Shown in pieces: positions 1 through 8,774 of a DNA stretch of 64,000 nt. The notes under the pieces were generated by a model, which saw only the letters and a list, made by a program, of their open reading frames with translations, was not told the DNA's origin and searched no databases. How positions within the stretch are numbered: the first letter of the stretch is position 1; the number at the start of each line of letters is the position of its first letter. The stretch comes from JAPORY01 sp965215385 (GTDB taxonomy: Bacteria; Pseudomonadota; Alphaproteobacteria; Rhodobacterales; Rhodobacteraceae). The stretch is taken from NCBI GenBank assembly GCA_965215385.1, contig OZ244059.1:3348001-3412000 (forward strand), written 5' to 3'. Both the position numbers and the translations under genes were made by a program.

Positions 1-1
1 A

Positions 2-154
2 GAGATTATGACGGCGGGATTAGAGAAGCGGGTTATTACTGTCCCAGGTTCAGATAATGTGCTGCGTATTGTGCCAGCGTTAACGATTTCCGAGAGTGAA
101 ATCGGTGAAGCAGTAACGCGGCTCGGTGATGCTGCGAGAGCGTTCGCGTCCTGA
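2..154 (+). CDS. argD: Acetylornithine aminotransferase ArgD, C-terminal end (partial)
   Basis: Only the last 50 codons lie in the window; the gene begins upstream. The visible frame reads GLEKRVITVPGSDNVLRIVP followed by an acidic tail and a TGA stop at 152-154. The pattern 'dNVLRxxPxLtIsexEi' is typical of the C-terminus of class III aminotransferases of the ArgD type, which convert N-acetylornithine and 2-oxoglutarate to N-acetylglutamate semialdehyde and glutamate. The call leans on the neighbouring argF, because argD-argF is a common alphaproteobacterial arginine operon. Another class III aminotransferase cannot be excluded from so short a piece. Confidence 0.7.
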   Translation, partial: EIMTAGLEKRVITVPGSDNVLRIVPALTISESEIGEAVTRLGDAARAFAS

Positions 155-206
155 TTGATTTTTGAGTTTCTGACGAACTGGTTCTGAACTTGCGACGAGA
201 GTGAGA

Positions 207-1133
207 ATGCCGGATTTTTTGGAAATCTACAGAACCGAAGCTGACGACTTAAGGCGTATAATTTCTGGCGCCAAGTCGATGAAGAAGGCGCGGCTGGGGC
301 TGCCGAAGGCGGCACTTGATCATGAACAGCCGCTTGCGGGACATATGATTGCGTTGATTTTTGAGAAGCCGTCGACGCGTACGCGTGTGTCCTTCGATGT
401 CGGCGTACGACAGTTGGGCGGCGAAACAATTGTACTAAGCCGCAATGATATGCAACTTGGACATGGCGAGACCATTGCTGACAGTGCGCGCGTGCTGTCA
501 CGCTACGTTGATCTTATCGTGCTGCGTACTTTTGCAGAGGATGTCATTTATGAGATGGCGGAGTACGCAACGGTCCCAGTGATTAATGGCTTGACGAATC
601 GCACCCATCCTTGTCAGGTTATGGCCGACCTTATGACCTATGAGGAGCATCGTGGTTCGATTACGGATAAGGAAGTTGTTTGGGTTGGCGACGGCACGAA
701 CGTTTGTGCTTCCTTTCTGCAGGCGTCCGTAAGGTTTGACTTCAAGCTGACCTGTTGCGGACCAGCAGAGTTAAGACCCGACGAAGAATTTGTTAACTTT
801 GCCGCGACAGCAGGAGCCACCGTTACCTTTGAGCGCGATATCAAGCGAGCGATGGACGGTGCCGACCTTGTTGTCACCGATACGTGGGTTTCAATGCACG
901 ATAGCAAAGATACCGCTCGTGAACGTAAAGCATTGCTGCAACCGTATCAGGTCACCGCTGAGTTAATGCGTTTAGCAAAAGGTGATGCCTTATTTATGCA
1001 TTGTCTACCGGCGCATCGCGGTGAGGAAATGACAAGTGAAGTAATCGACGGGCCGCAATCGGTCGTCTGGGATGAGGCGGAGAACCGTCTTCACGTACAA
1101 AAGGCTATTGTGCGTTGGTGCCTTGATCGCTAA
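207..1133 (+). CDS. argF: Ornithine carbamoyltransferase ArgF
   Basis: Cytosolic enzyme of arginine synthesis that joins carbamoyl phosphate to ornithine to give citrulline. The protein of about 308 residues has the usual family length. It shows the carbamoyl-phosphate motif FEKPSTRTR near residue 50, HPCQ near 130 for carbamoyl binding, and the ornithine-side motif FMHCLPAHRGEE near 265. The ATG at 207 gives MPDFLEIYR, a normal ArgF start; a GTG at 201 is in frame and equally close to the purine-rich GACGAGAG upstream, so the start is uncertain by two codons. It follows argD by about 50 bases and probably shares its transcript. Nothing in it looks broken. Confidence 0.97.
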   Translation: MPDFLEIYRTEADDLRRIISGAKSMKKARLGLPKAALDHEQPLAGHMIALIFEKPSTRTRVSFDVGVRQLGGETIVLSRNDMQLGHGETIADSARVLSRYVDLIVLRTFAEDVIYEMAEYATVPVINGLTNRTHPCQVMADLMTYEEHRGSITDKEVVWVGDGTNVCASFLQASVRFDFKLTCCGPAELRPDEEFVNFAATAGATVTFERDIKRAMDGADLVVTDTWVSMHDSKDTARERKALLQPYQVTAELMRLAKGDALFMHCLPAHRGEEMTSEVIDGPQSVVWDEAENRLHVQKAIVRWCLDR

Positions 1134-1259
1134 TTTACCAATCAAGATGGCCCAGCGACACACATGTTAATTGCGCACCTTGGGGGCAGCTCCAAAATCC
1201 GTCCGTCAGATGTTCCGCCGCACTGGCACTAAGGGCGCAGAGGCCGTGCGCGACTACGA

Positions 1260-1709
1260 GATCGTCGACGCTTGTAGCCAAACCTTGCGATTGCCTCGTC
1301 GAACTTAAGCAAAACATCATCGGTCAGGGGAGAGATGTCACTGATCAGTTTCTCAGCCAATATCCATGGTTGCTCCGACTGATCTCTAAAACGGCAACCC
1401 CGCGTATGTTTCGATGATTGCAGACGTAGTCAGCCAGCCGATGATAGTCGAAATCTAAGCCTCGCATCATGACGGCAAACACGAAAACCTGCCAATAATT
1501 CAAGTCGGGATGGTCGCTCTTGCTGACGCTATTTTGGCGATGGCAATCCTGAGCCAACTCTATAACAAAGTCGCCAGTTTCGACATCGTTCCAAATGGCT
1601 TGAACGGCGTCGCATAATCGATCTATATCAACTCGGCTCTTGGGATTAAATTAACGCCTCAATTGGCGTTGCGTCGCAACTCGGTTGCGGGTTAAAGGTC
1701 TTTCGCATT
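1260..1709 (-). pseudogene. Decayed ISNCY-type transposase, N-terminal part
   Basis: Read on the minus strand from an ATG at 1709, three pieces in different frames join into one sequence. The first is MRKTFNPQPSCDATPIEALI, then FNPKSRVDIDRL leading into DHPDLNYWQVFVFAVMMRGL with a stop at 1345, then ISDISPLTDDVLLKFDEAIA in a third frame down to about 1269. The order MRxTFxPQ...IExLxF(N/D)PKSRxDI, then the hydrophobic W-Q-V-F-V-F-A-V block and N-H-R-N-I-R, matches what I know of the N-terminal half of ISNCY-family transposases. Two frameshifts and the lack of any DDE region mean it is dead. No terminal repeats were found. It lies next to a broken DUF1703 gene. Confidence 0.55.
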
Positions 1710-1937
1710 GGTTTATCCTCGCGTTAATGACTGTGAAACGATCTATTGCTTTACTGAATGCTTACGACCAATTTCTCGCATTACCCCTTATCGTCGAGGT
1801 CGCGCTAGTAGGAATTTGCTGTAAACTGGCTAAACTTTTGTCTTTTGACTCACGCTAGAAAGTTTCTAAGACTTAGGCGAAACATTCACAGCGATACCAA
1901 ATAGCTCTGATTCCAACGGCGCCCTGGAAGGCATTCC
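1710..1937. other. Spacer between two decayed genes
   Basis: I see no gene, riboswitch or convincing repeat here. The stretch is AT-richer than its surroundings and separates the transposase remnant from the DUF1703 remnant. The original start codon of the latter appears to be lost. Confidence 0.5.
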
Positions 1938-1940
1938 ACG

Positions 1941-2825
1941 ACGCGTAAACGTCTACCCGTTGGTTTACAGGATTTCGCACGGTTGCGGGAGACTGACAGG
2001 TACTATGTCGACAAGACGCCGCTGATCCGTAATCTGATTGAGCAAGGTGATCATGGGTTCCCCTCTCGGCCCCAACGATTCGGCAAAAGTTTGCTGTTGG
2101 ACACGCTGAAGGGCTTGTTCGAAGGGCGTGAGCAGTTGTTTCGCGGGCTGGACATTCACGCACACTGGGATTTGCCGGTGACTAACCCCGAGCTGCGTTT
2201 GAGTTTTGATCGAGCCTATTCTCGACCCGAAGACTTTGAGCGCAGTATTCTTGTTCAGTTACAAGAGATTAAGCGAAACGCCGGACTTCCTCCGTCAACT
2301 TGACAAACGGCTCCAGAGTATCTGTTTGAGGTTTTGAGTCGGTTTCATCGCTTGACGGAGTAACGCGTTGTCGTCCTCGTGGATGAATATGACAAGCCCA
2401 TCCATGACGTGATCAAAAACGCCGTAAGGGATCAAGCCAATAGAGGGTACTTGTGCAGCTTTTACGGCATCATCAAAGGCAGTGCCACACATATTCGTTT
2501 TGTCCTCGTCACTGGTGAGAGTATGTTTTCCAAGGTTAGCCGCTTCGCAGCTCTCAATAATCTTCGAAATATTAGTCGGGATCCGAGTTTTGCTACAATT
2601 TGTGGATATGCGGCTGCTGATCTCGACACCGTTCTTGCTCCCGAGTTAGCGAGACTCGACCGTGACGAGGTTGAGGGGGCATTGGCGATGGCCTTCACCC
2701 AGATGCGAGATCGCAGTTGCGCAACAAAGTGCCGCGATTGTGAGGAGCCGATTCATTTGGCTGCGATCGCCGGTAGACGTTCAGATCGCACATTACTCGC
2801 CCTTCGAGTTGAACAGGTGAAATGA
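1941..2825 (+). pseudogene. Broken DUF1703 gene (AAA-ATPase-like/PD-(D/E)XK) with central deletion
   Basis: One continuous frame carries RKRLPVGLQDFARLRETDRY, the P-loop region SRPQRFGKSLLLDTL and the Walker B block VVVLVDEYDKPI, followed by the FYGIIKG and ESMFSKVS blocks. This is the same layout as the two intact homologues at 23898 and 25808. It is inactivated in three ways: in-frame stops at 2301 (TGA) and 2361 (TAA), loss of a recognisable start, and a deletion at about 2670. The deletion joins the LDRDE block straight to the final FTQMRDRSCATKCRDCEEPI segment, removing roughly 230 residues including the nuclease D...E-x-K core. Divergence from the intact copies shows it is an older paralogue, not part of the recent duplication. 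Confidence 0.85.
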
Positions 2826-2900
2826 GGGGCACGAAGGACGGGCACTGGCCGTTTAAATTTACCATCCTCATTCGTTGCAACTCAATTAAATTTATCGTGC

Positions 2901-2930
2901 TTGACAAACTTCTTTTCCAAAGCGCATAAG
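2901..2930 (+). promoter_or_regulatory. Putative sigma-70 promoter of the cobalamin cluster
   Basis: A perfect -35 hexamer TTGACA (2901-2906) is followed after 18 bases by CATAAG (2925-2930), a weaker -10. It lies immediately 5' of the B12 riboswitch, exactly where the transcript of a riboswitch-controlled operon should start. This is a sequence match only. Confidence 0.55.
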
Positions 2931-2938
2931 CAGTGATC

Positions 2939-3117
2939 TGGTGCCTAAAATATTTAGGTGAAGAGGGAATTTGCAGCCGATGACTAATTCGGTGAGCAAA
3001 GCCGCCCCCGCGACCGTATGCGGAAAGGCTGTCCATAATCACTGGCTCAAGCAGCTGGGAAGGTTACACAGCCACTGGTTCAAGACGAACCAAAATCCGA
3101 GAGCCGGGAGACCTGCC
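2939..3117 (+). ncRNA. Cobalamin (B12) riboswitch aptamer
   Basis: The conserved blocks of a cobalamin riboswitch occur in the right order: GGTG...GGGAA at 2957-2969, the GCCGCCCCCGCGACCGT core near 3001-3017, the CACTGG...CTGGGAAGG pair near 3040-3063, and the closing B12 box AGCCGGGAGACCTGCC at 3102-3117. It precedes DUF1636-cobW-cobN, genes that this riboswitch class commonly controls in alphaproteobacteria. When adenosylcobalamin is abundant it should shut the operon down. No intrinsic terminator follows; a hairpin over the ribosome binding site of the first gene (3188-3208) suggests control of translation. The outer ends are approximate. Confidence 0.92.
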
Positions 3118-3187
3118 AGCGCAAATGACTGATCCGGACGGGGTGCGCCGGTGCTTGGTGGTGGCTCTATGGTCAATACCTGCCGAA

Positions 3188-3208
3188 CTCACCCAAATTA
3201 TGGGTGAG
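3188..3208 (+). promoter_or_regulatory. Hairpin masking the Shine-Dalgarno of the first B12-regulon gene
   Basis: CTCACCC (3188-3194) can pair perfectly with GGGTGAG (3202-3208) across a 7-base loop. The 3' arm is the likely ribosome binding site of the ATG at 3213. This fits a riboswitch expression platform that hides the ribosome binding site when the ligand is bound. The pairing is seen directly; the regulatory role is inferred from its place 70 bases after the B12 box. Confidence 0.6.
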
Positions 3209-3212
3209 AACG

Positions 3213-3596
3213 ATGAACCAATTGCCAGCATCTGAACTAATCGTTTGCACGACGTGCCGTCGCTCCGATATTGATTGCGGCGGACAGCGGCCCGGACAGA
3301 AGCTGTTTGAGGCGCTATCAAAGAGAAAACTGCCTGACGGCTTAGTTTTAACCGGCACAAAATGCCTGCAAAATTGTCGCCAAGGATGTACCATCGCTCT
3401 GCGTGGGGGATCGCGATGGACCTATGTGTTTGGAAATCTCGATAACCACGCCGATATCAATCTCTTGCTCAAGGGCGCGGAGCAATATCACGCGACCGAC
3501 GATGGCATTATTCCGTGGTCACAACGCTCCGAGCACTTCAAGCGCAATTGCGTCGCCCGCATCCCGCCCTTGACTCTCTCAACGGGGGTGAAATGA
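3213..3596 (+). CDS. DUF1636 family metal-binding-like protein
   Basis: The protein of 127 residues opens with ELIVCTTCRRSDIDCGGQRP and has a second cysteine cluster at TKCLQNCRQGC. These paired C-x2-C and C-x3-C-x3-C groups mark the DUF1636 family, small proteins of unproven function that are repeatedly found beside cobW and cobN and are thought to handle a metal. The start at ATG 3213 is preferred over an in-frame GTG at 3204 because GGGTGAG then sits as its ribosome binding site. Its stop overlaps the cobW start (ATGA at 3593), indicating coupled translation. It is the first gene behind the B12 riboswitch, so it probably acts with CobW in cobalt supply; that role is inferred. Confidence 0.85.
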   Translation: MNQLPASELIVCTTCRRSDIDCGGQRPGQKLFEALSKRKLPDGLVLTGTKCLQNCRQGCTIALRGGSRWTYVFGNLDNHADINLLLKGAEQYHATDDGIIPWSQRSEHFKRNCVARIPPLTLSTGVK

Positions 3597-4654
3597 CCGA
3601 TATTTCCAAACATCCCGTTACTCTCATTACCGGATTTCTCGGTGCGGGGAAAACGACGTTAATTCAAAACCTAATCGCCGGTGTGGGAGATAAAAAGCTC
3701 GCGGTGATCGTGAATGAATTTGGCGATATCGGAGTGGATGGCGATCTTCTCAAGAGTTGCAACGCTGACAATTGCCCCGCAGAAAACATCATTGAATTGA
3801 CCAACGGGTGTATTTGCTGCACCGTCGCTGATGATTTCATACCGACAATCGAAACGCTGATGAAATGGGATCCAGTTCCTGATCATATCGTGATCGAAAC
3901 GTCAGGATTAGCACTGCCGAAACCGCTTTTACAAGCTTTCGATTGGCCAAGTATCCGTTCCAGAATCACCGTCGACGGGGTAATTGCCTTGGCGGATGCT
4001 GACGCCATTGCGAATGGACGCTTTGCGAGCGACCCTGATAAAGTCGAGGCGCAGCGTGAAGCCGACGCGAATCTTGATCATGACACCCCGCTAGTGGAGG
4101 TATTTGAAGATCAAATTACCTGCGCCGATATGGTGCTGTTAACGAAGCCCGATCTTGCAGAACCGGAGGCGGTTATCACGGCAAGGTCGGTAATCCTACA
4201 GGTAGCTGATCGCGATATACCCATCGTCGAAGTGACCAACGGTGTCATTGACCCGTGGATTATTCTTGGCCTCGAAGCTGCGGCCGAAAATGATATTGAA
4301 GTGCGCAGGTCGCATCACGATGATCATACCGAACATGACCATGATGACTTTGGATCGGTCGTCATCGACATTCCAGAAATCTCCGATCCCTTATGCCTGA
4401 TCAATACGGTCCAGCGGTTGGCACGCGATCATAAAATTCTGCGAACCAAGGGATTTGCGGTCGTTTCGGGCAAACCAATGCGACTGCAACTGCAGGCGGT
4501 TGGAGAACGAGTTCGACATCAATTTGATCGCTTGTGGGAACCCGATGAAGAACAGCAAGGGCGCTTAGTTGTGATCGCCGAGCAAGAAAATCTAAATCCC
4601 GATCTTATTCAAGAATTCATTCTCTCCCAACTCAATCCCGCTAGCAAGCGTTGA
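3593..4654 (+). CDS. cobW: CobW, COG0523 GTPase of cobalamin synthesis
   Basis: Member of the CobW/COG0523 G3E GTPases, believed to act as a cobalt metallochaperone for the aerobic B12 pathway. The 353-residue protein begins TDISKHPVTLITGFLGAGKT, giving a Walker A at about residues 12-24. The metal motif TNGCICCTV lies near residue 80, and a histidine/aspartate-rich stretch HHDDHTEHDHDD near residue 245 is a likely metal-loading loop. The start at ATG 3593 overlaps the DUF1636 stop by four bases; an upstream in-frame extension to 3515 lies inside that gene and is not used. CobN follows after 14 bases. Confidence 0.95.
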   Translation: MTDISKHPVTLITGFLGAGKTTLIQNLIAGVGDKKLAVIVNEFGDIGVDGDLLKSCNADNCPAENIIELTNGCICCTVADDFIPTIETLMKWDPVPDHIVIETSGLALPKPLLQAFDWPSIRSRITVDGVIALADADAIANGRFASDPDKVEAQREADANLDHDTPLVEVFEDQITCADMVLLTKPDLAEPEAVITARSVILQVADRDIPIVEVTNGVIDPWIILGLEAAAENDIEVRRSHHDDHTEHDHDDFGSVVIDIPEISDPLCLINTVQRLARDHKILRTKGFAVVSGKPMRLQLQAVGERVRHQFDRLWEPDEEQQGRLVVIAEQENLNPDLIQEFILSQLNPASKR

Positions 4655-4668
4655 AGAACTGAGCTCTC

Positions 4669-7600
4669 ATGCACGTTATATTTCGTGAGAATCATCGCTT
4701 AGAAGAGTTAGAGACGCCAGTTGATCTTGGCCAGAGTCCGGCGAACCTTGTATTCTTATCGTTCTCGGATAGTGACCTTGGCGCTTTTGCGGCCGGTTGG
4801 CACCGCGGTGGTGGACCCAAGGGCCAACTACCGACCTTACGTCTCGCTAACTTAGCGACACTCAAGCATCCGCTTTCAGTCGATACTTATATTGAGCAAA
4901 CCTTATCGGCGTCACGGGGTATTCTCATACGATTGATCGGGGGATTGGCATACTGGAGCTACGGGCTGCAGCGCGTTGAACACTTAGCACGAACACAAAA
5001 TATTGCGCTTGCTGTCTTGCCCGCTGATGGAAGACCGGATTGCAAGCTTGATCAGGTCTCCACGCTACCCGTGTCAACCCTGCGCCAGCTTGCAGCACTA
5101 TGCGAACGCGGCGGGGCGTCGGCCGCGCAAGCCGCTCTTACCCAGATGGCCTTAGCCGCAGGGTTTCATGCCAAGCCCGTAACTGGTCCTAAAGGCGTGC
5201 CACAATACGGAGCTTGGTCTCCAGAAAACGGGGTAACTTCTAAGGTTACAACCGACAATGACAGTGATCGGCAGCGCATACTGATTTCGTTTTATCGATC
5301 ATACCTCGTTGCCGCTGATCTTTGCCCGATTGCGGCCTTGTTTCGGCGTCTGCGCAGTCATGGATATGTCGTCGCGGGCGTTTTTTCGCCGTCATTGAAG
5401 GATCAAGACGCAGCCGATTGGATTCGAGGTGCGATACGAGATTTTAGGCCGGCGGCTATTATCAACGCAACTGCGTTTTCCGGAAAAGGAGAAGATGGGA
5501 CTTCACCGTTAGATATCGGTAATGTGCCGGTTTTTCAGGTTGCCCTTGCCACCTGCACACAACGAATGTGGCAAGACTCTGCTCGGGGTTTAACCCCCGC
5601 AGATCTGGCGATGCATGTCGTGCTGCCGGAGGTTGATGGTCGAATTTTTGCCGGCATTGCTTCCTTCAAGGATCCAAAACCACTGGATCCATATCTTGAA
5701 TATTCGCGCTATGCTCATGCTGCAGCCCCTGATCGAATTGCCGCCATCGTTAACCGAATCGACGGTTGGCTACGATTGGTAAAATTACCAGTGTCAGAGC
5801 GTCGCATTAGCCTACTGCTCTCGACGTATCCTGCCAAAGATTGGAACAAGGGTCATGCTGTTGGGCTTGATACTTTCGAGTCAGCCAAGGCTATTCTCGA
5901 AGACCTCAATATTGCTGGTTATAGGGTGCCGAAGCAGTTCGACCAGCTCTCGAACAAACTCCTCAACGGCGTCTGTACTTGGGATTTGGCTGATTATGAT
6001 GCGGCACTAAGCACCCTTCCCAAGAAATTACGCGATGACTTGCGCAACACTTGGGGAAGTCCGAGCGACGATGATGACGTCAAAAACGGACAATTTCACT
6101 TTCGCGCCCTTCGGCTACAATCCGCTATTGTTGCCTTTCAACCCGAGCGGGGCGAGCGCAATCGGCGGAAAGATGACTACCATGATTTATCGCGTGTTCC
6201 ACGACATGCCTATGTTGCCTTTTACCTGTGGCTACAACAGAGTACTGACGCGTTAATTCATATCGGAGCGCATGGCACGTTAGAATGGCTTCCCGGTAAA
6301 TCGGTCGCGTTGTCGTCGATGTGTTGGCCGGAAGTATTAACGGGCGGTATGCCAGTCGTTTACCCATTTATTGTCAACGATCCGGGCGAGGCAGCACAGG
6401 CAAAACGACGCTTGGGTGCCATCACCCTAGGGCACGTGCCGCCCCCCTTGAAGCAAACCGAAACGCCAGAGCACTTGGTGCGTTTAGAAGCACTATTGGA
6501 TGAATTTTCCACTGCGGATGGACTCGATTATAATCGACGAGATCGTCTGCAAGTGAATATTCGTGACGAGGCGCAGCGGTTAGGCATCGAAAACGATCTC
6601 AATATCAGCGCGCTAGTGCCTTACGCAGAGGCCATTACGCGAATCGATCAGTTTGTTTGCGATATCAAGGATAGCCAATTCGGTGATGGCCTACACGTGT
6701 GGGGACGACCGCAGTCGTCAAGTCATAAACCGGAGATTTATCAAGCAATTAGCGCGGAAAGATCATCTCTCATCAGGGCTCTATCGGGACATTGGATTGC
6801 ACCGGGACCTTCAGGATCGCCGTATCGAGGCCGCTCGGATGTGTTGCCGACGGGACGAAATATGTTTTCAGTTGATCCGCGCTCGATTCCCACCCGCGCC
6901 GCCTATGCCCAAGGAAAGAGTCTTGCGGCTGAGTTCGTTCGCCATCACTTGCAAACCGAGGGCGATTGGCCGAAGTCATTGGTGATCGATCTGTGGGGAT
7001 CGGCGACCATGCGAACCGCTGGCGAAGAGTTTGCCATGGCCCTCTGCCTGCTCGGCGTCCAGCCGATCTGGGATGAAGGCTCGGAACGAATTAGCGGTGT
7101 TGAAATTCTACCAATCACGGCACTCGACTGGCCTCGAGTTGATGTGACGCTTCGAGTCTCAGGATTGTTTCGTGATGTTTTCCCGACCTTATCGGCCAAT
7201 TTTAATCAGGCCGTTCGCGCCCTTGCTAATCGCAAAGAGGAAGCCAATTGGAATCCCTATCTCAATCAAGACAAACTTGCTCGCGTGTATGGTCCGGCAC
7301 CAGGCACCTACGGAATCGGAATTGATCTGCAGCCTGACAATTATTCCGAAGCCGACGTTCGAAAGGCCGGCGAAGCTTGGATTGCGGCCAGTTCTTGGGC
7401 ACTTGATGGCGATGACGCGGCAAAGGACTCATCGGGCATATCCGAGCGCGTTCGAAAGGCTGTTGGTTTTTTGCACTTCCAAGATTTGCCTGAAACGGAT
7501 CTTCTCCTCGCGGCCGACTATGCGAGCCATGAGGCAGGCTTTGCCGCCGCGCAATCTGCGGTGGGAGGTCAGGCGATCCTCTATCATTTCGATAATACGA

Positions 7601-7962
7601 ACCCGTCGCGACCCAAAGCGCGAGAGTTATCGGTGGAAATTGCCCGCGTTGTCCATGCCCGTGCCGCGCATCCGAACTGGGTTGATGGCATGCGAAGACA
7701 CGGCTATCGCGGCGCCGCCGAGATTGCTGCGACCCTTGATCACCTAGCCGCCTTTGCAAAATTGGCAAACGTGGTCTCGTCGCATTTATTCGATTTGTTT
7801 TATGAGGCGACCGTCGGCGATCCAGAGATTTGTGCCTTTTTGGAAGCCGCAAATCCAGACGCCTATGCGGCAATGAGTCGTTGCTTTTCCCAGCTATTAG
7901 ATTGCGGCTTATGGCAAACACGCTTGAACTCAGTTCGAACTAAAGAACAATGTGCAGAGTGA
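4669..7962 (+). CDS. cobN: Cobaltochelatase large subunit CobN
   Basis: Large subunit of the ATP-dependent cobaltochelatase CobNST, which inserts Co2+ into hydrogenobyrinate a,c-diamide. The 1097-residue protein is somewhat shorter than the roughly 1275 residues of well-studied CobN. It carries the family signature GAHGTLEWLPGKSVALS near residue 535 and WPEVLTGGMPVVYPFIVNDP just after it, and a conserved C-terminal block around LYHFDNTNPSRPKARELS. The small AAA+ subunits CobS and CobT are not in this window. The start at ATG 4669 lies 14 bases after cobW, and its end overlaps cobG by 13 bases. Confidence 0.95.
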   Translation: MHVIFRENHRLEELETPVDLGQSPANLVFLSFSDSDLGAFAAGWHRGGGPKGQLPTLRLANLATLKHPLSVDTYIEQTLSASRGILIRLIGGLAYWSYGLQRVEHLARTQNIALAVLPADGRPDCKLDQVSTLPVSTLRQLAALCERGGASAAQAALTQMALAAGFHAKPVTGPKGVPQYGAWSPENGVTSKVTTDNDSDRQRILISFYRSYLVAADLCPIAALFRRLRSHGYVVAGVFSPSLKDQDAADWIRGAIRDFRPAAIINATAFSGKGEDGTSPLDIGNVPVFQVALATCTQRMWQDSARGLTPADLAMHVVLPEVDGRIFAGIASFKDPKPLDPYLEYSRYAHAAAPDRIAAIVNRIDGWLRLVKLPVSERRISLLLSTYPAKDWNKGHAVGLDTFESAKAILEDLNIAGYRVPKQFDQLSNKLLNGVCTWDLADYDAALSTLPKKLRDDLRNTWGSPSDDDDVKNGQFHFRALRLQSAIVAFQPERGERNRRKDDYHDLSRVPRHAYVAFYLWLQQSTDALIHIGAHGTLEWLPGKSVALSSMCWPEVLTGGMPVVYPFIVNDPGEAAQAKRRLGAITLGHVPPPLKQTETPEHLVRLEALLDEFSTADGLDYNRRDRLQVNIRDEAQRLGIENDLNISALVPYAEAITRIDQFVCDIKDSQFGDGLHVWGRPQSSSHKPEIYQAISAERSSLIRALSGHWIAPGPSGSPYRGRSDVLPTGRNMFSVDPRSIPTRAAYAQGKSLAAEFVRHHLQTEGDWPKSLVIDLWGSATMRTAGEEFAMALCLLGVQPIWDEGSERISGVEILPITALDWPRVDVTLRVSGLFRDVFPTLSANFNQAVRALANRKEEANWNPYLNQDKLARVYGPAPGTYGIGIDLQPDNYSEADVRKAGEAWIAASSWALDGDDAAKDSSGISERVRKAVGFLHFQDLPETDLLLAADYASHEAGFAAAQSAVGGQAILYHFDNTNPSRPKARELSVEIARVVHARAAHPNWVDGMRRHGYRGAAEIAATLDHLAAFAKLANVVSSHLFDLFYEATVGDPEICAFLEAANPDAYAAMSRCFSQLLDCGLWQTRLNSVRTKEQCAE

Positions 7963-8774
7963 GGGTCAAAAATCCTGTTGGCTGGTGCCCTAGCGTCTAT
8001 CGACCCATGCAAATGAGCGATGGTCTACTCGTCCGATTGCGACCCCACCTTGGGCGGTTAAAGTTTGCGCAGCTGAGTTCCTTGTGTGAGATGGCAACAG
8101 AACTGGGGAATGGCATGTTGGATATTACATGCCGCAGCAACATCCAAGTTCGAGGACTTTCCTCGGAGACTCATCAGGAGTTTGTTAATGAGTTAAAGGT
8201 TTTGCATTTGCTCGACAAAGATCAGGAAACTGAACGGCGACGAAACCTAGTCGTAACCCCTTTTTGGACTGCTGGAGATGAAAATGTTCAGTTGGCCAAC
8301 GCCCTCGTGGGACGTTTACACGAGCTACCGTCGTTACCCGACAAGTTTGGATTCACTATCGATGTCGGCAAGAAGCCCTGCCTCAGCGACGCTTCTGGAG
8401 ATATTCGAATTGAACGGGGCACGGATGGGTTAATTGTACGAGCCGACAAGTCAAGTAGAGGGCGTTTGGTAACTCTTGCGACAGCTATTGACCGGCTCAT
8501 CGAAATGGCCGAATGGTTCTCTCAGCGACGTACGCCCACTCGGACTCGAATGTCCGAAGTCGTAATCGACCACGACATTCCAAGCGATTGGGCGCAGTCA
8601 GTGCCGCTGCCAACCCAAATGCACCACACGACTGGACCAAGTTTGTATGGAGATTTGGTCGCCGTGCCGTCGGGACGGATACACGCCGCTACATTGAATG
8701 AAATCTGTGCCCGGCGGCGTGCCAAAGAAATCCGCCTGACCCCGTGGTATCGAGTTCTGGTGGTTGGCTCCTGA
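7950..8774 (+). CDS. cobG: Truncated precorrin-3B synthase CobG lacking its Fe-S half
   Basis: CobG is the Fe-S monooxygenase that makes precorrin-3B in the aerobic pathway. The 274-residue product matches the N-terminal part of the family: GWCPSVYRPMQMSDGLLVRL, the CRSNIQVRGL block, VDCG-like DVGKKP, and RLTPWYRVLV at its very end. Full CobG proteins are about 390-460 residues, and the four cysteines that bind the 4Fe-4S cluster lie after the RLTPW motif, so they are absent here. None of the three forward frames after 8774 carries a recognisable continuation. The gene is probably inactive or the product serves a changed role. It overlaps the end of cobN and is followed by about 530 non-coding bases, consistent with a deletion. 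Confidence 0.85.
   Translation: MCRVRVKNPVGWCPSVYRPMQMSDGLLVRLRPHLGRLKFAQLSSLCEMATELGNGMLDITCRSNIQVRGLSSETHQEFVNELKVLHLLDKDQETERRRNLVVTPFWTAGDENVQLANALVGRLHELPSLPDKFGFTIDVGKKPCLSDASGDIRIERGTDGLIVRADKSSRGRLVTLATAIDRLIEMAEWFSQRRTPTRTRMSEVVIDHDIPSDWAQSVPLPTQMHHTTGPSLYGDLVAVPSGRIHAATLNEICARRRAKEIRLTPWYRVLVVGS

Noticed and set aside
7262..7921. 219-codon minus-strand frame inside cobN
   Set aside because: Fully antisense to well-conserved CobN sequence, low-complexity R/P-rich product, no family motif.
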